Below, piece after piece: positions 32,975-35,042 of a stretch of 35,042 nt of DNA (the stretch's first letter is position 1; each line of letters opens with the position of its first letter). Location of the stretch: positions 1 through 35,042 of the forward strand of contig CAVISR010000021.1 in NCBI GenBank assembly GCA_963645405.1, given 5' to 3'. This stretch comes from Colivivens sp963645405 (GTDB taxonomy: Bacteria > Bacteroidota > Bacteroidia > Bacteroidales > Bacteroidaceae). Under the pieces are notes generated by a model. That model made no database searches. It worked only from the letters and a program-made list of their open reading frames with translations, and was not told where the DNA came from. The translations under genes and the position numbers were made by a program.

Positions 32975-34456
32975 ATGGCAACAGACTTAAAAGGGTTGAC
33001 AAAGAGAAGTGTCAACTATTCACAGTGGTATAACGAGTTAGTAGTGAAAGCCGAACTGGCTGAACAGGCAGACGTACGCGGATGTATGACCATCCGTCCC
33101 TACGGCTATGCCATTTGGGAGAAGATTCAGGCTGAACTGGACAGACGTTTCAAGGAGACAGGCGTGCAAAACGCTTATTTCCCACTACTTATCCCCAAAT
33201 CGTTCCTCAGCCGCGAAGCAGAACACGTTGAGGGTTTCGCAAAGGAATGTGCGGTAGTCACCCACTATCGCCTCAAGACCAACGAGACACACGACGGAGT
33301 GGTCGTAGACCCATCGGCAAAGCTCGACGAAGAGCTAATCATACGTCCTACATCTGAAACCATCATCTGGCACACCTACAAGAACTGGATTAAGTCCTAC
33401 CGCGACCTGCCAATACTCTGCAACCAGTGGTGCAACGTGATGAGATGGGAAATGCGCACACGCATATTCCTGCGCACATCCGAATTCCTCTGGCAGGAAG
33501 GACACACAGCCCACGCCACTCGCGAGGAAGCAGAAGACCGTGCAAAGATGATGCTGAAGGTGTATGCCGACTTTGCCGAAGAATTCATGGCGCTGCCAGT
33601 AGTACAAGGAGTGAAGAGCGAGACCGAACGGTTTGCCGGAGCACTCGACACCTACACCATCGAGGCAATGATGCAGGACGGAAAGGCACTGCAGAGCGGC
33701 ACGAGCCACTTCCTCGGACAGAACTTCGGTAAGGCATTCGATGTCACCTTCCTCAACAAGGAGAACAAACTCGACTATGCCTGGGCAACAAGCTGGGGAG
33801 TGTCAACCCGCCTCATGGGTGCGCTCATCATGTCCCACTCCGACGACAACGGACTGGTTCTGCCTCCGAAACTCGCCCCAATCCAGGTGGTAATCATCCC
33901 AATATGGAAGACCGACGAGCAGTTTGCAGCCGTAAGCAAAAAGGCAACAGAGATTGCCGACAAACTCAAGGCAATGGGCATCAGCGTGAAATATGACGAC
34001 GACGACAACAAACGTCCGGGATTCAAATATGCCGACTACGAGCTGAAGGGCGTGCCAGTACGACTCGTGCTCGGAGCAAGAGACCTCGAGAACTCAACCA
34101 TCGAGCTCATGCGCCGCGACACACTCGAGAAGTCGACCGAAAGTCTGGAAGGAATAGAAGAGCACGTGAAACAGTTGCTCGACGACATCCAGCAGAACAT
34201 CTACAAGAAAGCGCTCGACTTCCGCAACGCCCACATCTACGAATGTGAGGACTACGAGGAGTTCAAGACCAAAATCAAGGACGGCGGATTCTTCCTCTGC
34301 CACTGGGACGGAACAGCAGAGACCGAAGCCAAGATCAAGGAAGAGACACAAGCCACAATCCGTTGCGTGCCTTACATGTTCGAACAGACACCGGGCACCG
34401 ACATGGTGAGCGGCAAGCCGGCAAAGTGCAGAGTTCTCATCGCAAGAGCCTACTAA
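32975..34456 (+). CDS. proS: Prolyl-tRNA synthetase, archaeal/eukaryotic type
   Basis: This 493-aa class II synthetase charges tRNA-Pro. Motif 2 is RWEMRTRIFLRTSEFLWQEG and motif 3 is GALIMSHSDDNGLVLP. A GTSHFLGQNFGKAF stretch lies between them. An anticodon-binding domain and a C-terminal zinc-binding-like domain follow. It is the short ProS type without the editing insertion (INS) typical of the longer bacterial form, as is usual in Bacteroidetes. The length matches the family. The 22-nt repeats lie upstream and 42-nt-spaced repeats downstream. Confidence 0.97.
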   Translation: MATDLKGLTKRSVNYSQWYNELVVKAELAEQADVRGCMTIRPYGYAIWEKIQAELDRRFKETGVQNAYFPLLIPKSFLSREAEHVEGFAKECAVVTHYRLKTNETHDGVVVDPSAKLDEELIIRPTSETIIWHTYKNWIKSYRDLPILCNQWCNVMRWEMRTRIFLRTSEFLWQEGHTAHATREEAEDRAKMMLKVYADFAEEFMALPVVQGVKSETERFAGALDTYTIEAMMQDGKALQSGTSHFLGQNFGKAFDVTFLNKENKLDYAWATSWGVSTRLMGALIMSHSDDNGLVLPPKLAPIQVVIIPIWKTDEQFAAVSKKATEIADKLKAMGISVKYDDDDNKRPGFKYADYELKGVPVRLVLGARDLENSTIELMRRDTLEKSTESLEGIEEHVKQLLDDIQQNIYKKALDFRNAHIYECEDYEEFKTKIKDGGFFLCHWDGTAETEAKIKEETQATIRCVPYMFEQTPGTDMVSGKPAKCRVLIARAY

Positions 34457-34482
34457 GACAGAAAGGCAGGAAAGAACCTGTA

Positions 34483-34570
34483 TATATATAATAAGGTGTA
34501 AGACCTGGGTATCCGAACGTGCACTATATATAATAAGGTGTAAGACAAACAATGACAAAAGGTGCAAGAC
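34483..34570 (+). repeat. Repeated TATATAATAAGGTGTAAGAC motif before the fimbrillin-like gene
   Basis: TATATATAATAAGGTGTAAG followed by AC occurs at 34483-34504 and 34525-34546, 42 bases apart. A partial copy, GGTGCAAGAC, lies at 34561-34570. The same core reads in the direction of transcription in the leaders of trxB (minus 25011-25026) and brxP (minus 18311-18327). Confidence 0.75.
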
Positions 34571-34599
34571 CAAACGAGTTCAAGACAGACGAAACAGAA

Positions 34600-35042
34600 A
34601 TGAAGAAAACAAGATTTCATATTATCTCTTACTTGGCGGCAATGACAGTCGTCAGCATGACTGCTGCATGCTCAAGTGGAGAAGATGTCGAGGAAGTCAG
34701 CCCCACCCCACAGCCGCAGACATTCACCGTCACTGCCAGTCAGGAAACTGAAGGCAGCAACGGAGCACCAACACGCGTGGGCTTCGACAGCCAGGGAGTA
34801 GGCTTTTGGCAAAAGGGCGATGTCATTGGCATTTGGTCTAAAGACGAAGGGAAGTTCAAGCCATTCACCATTGCAAGCGGCGAAGGCACAGAAACTGCCA
34901 CCTTCACCGGAACAATCGTTGGAGAACTGGAATACAATGCATCGGCAGTCTACCCTTACAACGATAAGGATTACATAGATAACGACGGCCATTTGTTGAA
35001 CATCAACTACCCCGACACCTACACTTACACCAGCGTAGACAA
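34600..35042 (+). CDS. Fimbrillin-like lipoprotein, 5' part only
   Basis: The frame is open from ATG 34600 to the window edge (147 residues seen). It starts with a lipoprotein signal ending in TAAC (C24). The mature part has TRVGFDSQG, FWQKGDVIGIW and ATFTGTI, the pattern of the Bacteroidales fimbrillin (Mfa/FimA-like) and related surface lipoproteins. Such proteins assemble type V pili or act as major surface lipoproteins. Identity beyond family is unclear because the C-terminus is missing. Confidence 0.75.
   Translation, partial: MKKTRFHIISYLAAMTVVSMTAACSSGEDVEEVSPTPQPQTFTVTASQETEGSNGAPTRVGFDSQGVGFWQKGDVIGIWSKDEGKFKPFTIASGEGTETATFTGTIVGELEYNASAVYPYNDKDYIDNDGHLLNINYPDTYTYTSVD

Overview
This window looks like chromosome from a Bacteroidales bacterium of the Prevotella type. 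The signs are Bacteroidetes-style promoters (TTTG, about 20 nt, TAnnTTTG), GT51 and FtsK proteins of Bacteroidetes form, a GH2 beta-galactosidase with a signal peptide, OmpA/glycine-zipper and fimbrillin-like lipoproteins, and a short archaeal/eukaryotic-type prolyl-tRNA synthetase. The species cannot be fixed from the sequence alone.

Region 1 (about 0.7-5.6 kb, + strand) is the core of an integrative element. It holds a zinc-ribbon protein with four helix-turn-helix units, a tyrosine recombinase interrupted by a 230-base run of N, a two-helix membrane protein, an excisionase-like HTH protein and a RepA-like P-loop ATPase. The primase and mobilization genes that often follow in Bacteroidales mobilizable elements are absent.

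Region 2 (5.6-7.76 kb) has no convincing gene. It is full of inverted repeats, including six related palindromes of about 27 nt at 7075-7544.

Region 3 (7.76-18.16 kb, - strand) is the cargo: a compact operon, brxP - small gene - brxC - pglZ - brxL, matching the gene content and order of a type 4 BREX phage-defence system. BrxP is a PAPS-reductase/DndC-like protein fused to a ferredoxin-like domain. No DNA methyltransferase is present, so a sulfur-based (phosphorothioate) DNA mark is the likely chemistry. The extra 148-residue protein between brxP and brxC resembles the sulfur-binding domain found at the N-terminus of phosphorothioate-dependent HNH nucleases, but carries no nuclease. A writer (BrxP), a possible reader (the 148-residue protein), and three effector or regulatory proteins (BrxC ATPase, PglZ phosphatase-fold protein, BrxL AAA+ protein without its Lon domain) would make a coherent sulfur-marking defence unit. 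This is the most interesting part of the window. The operon appears to start from a promoter near 18.52 kb, giving a structured leader of about 350 nt.

Region 4 (about 18.6-35 kb) is chromosomal backbone: beta-galactosidase, DjlA-like J-protein, NlpC/P60 lipoprotein, thioredoxin reductase, LolA-like carrier, FtsK, a beta-helix lipoprotein, MtgA, an OmpA-family lipoprotein, ProS and the start of a fimbrillin-like lipoprotein. Its intergenic spaces are unusual. Four of them hold tandem repeats with different unit sequences but the same 22-nt period, and two hold a mosaic of a 25-nt palindromic repeat in both orientations. I found neither repeat class in the island, which supports an island boundary between about 18.3 and 18.9 kb.
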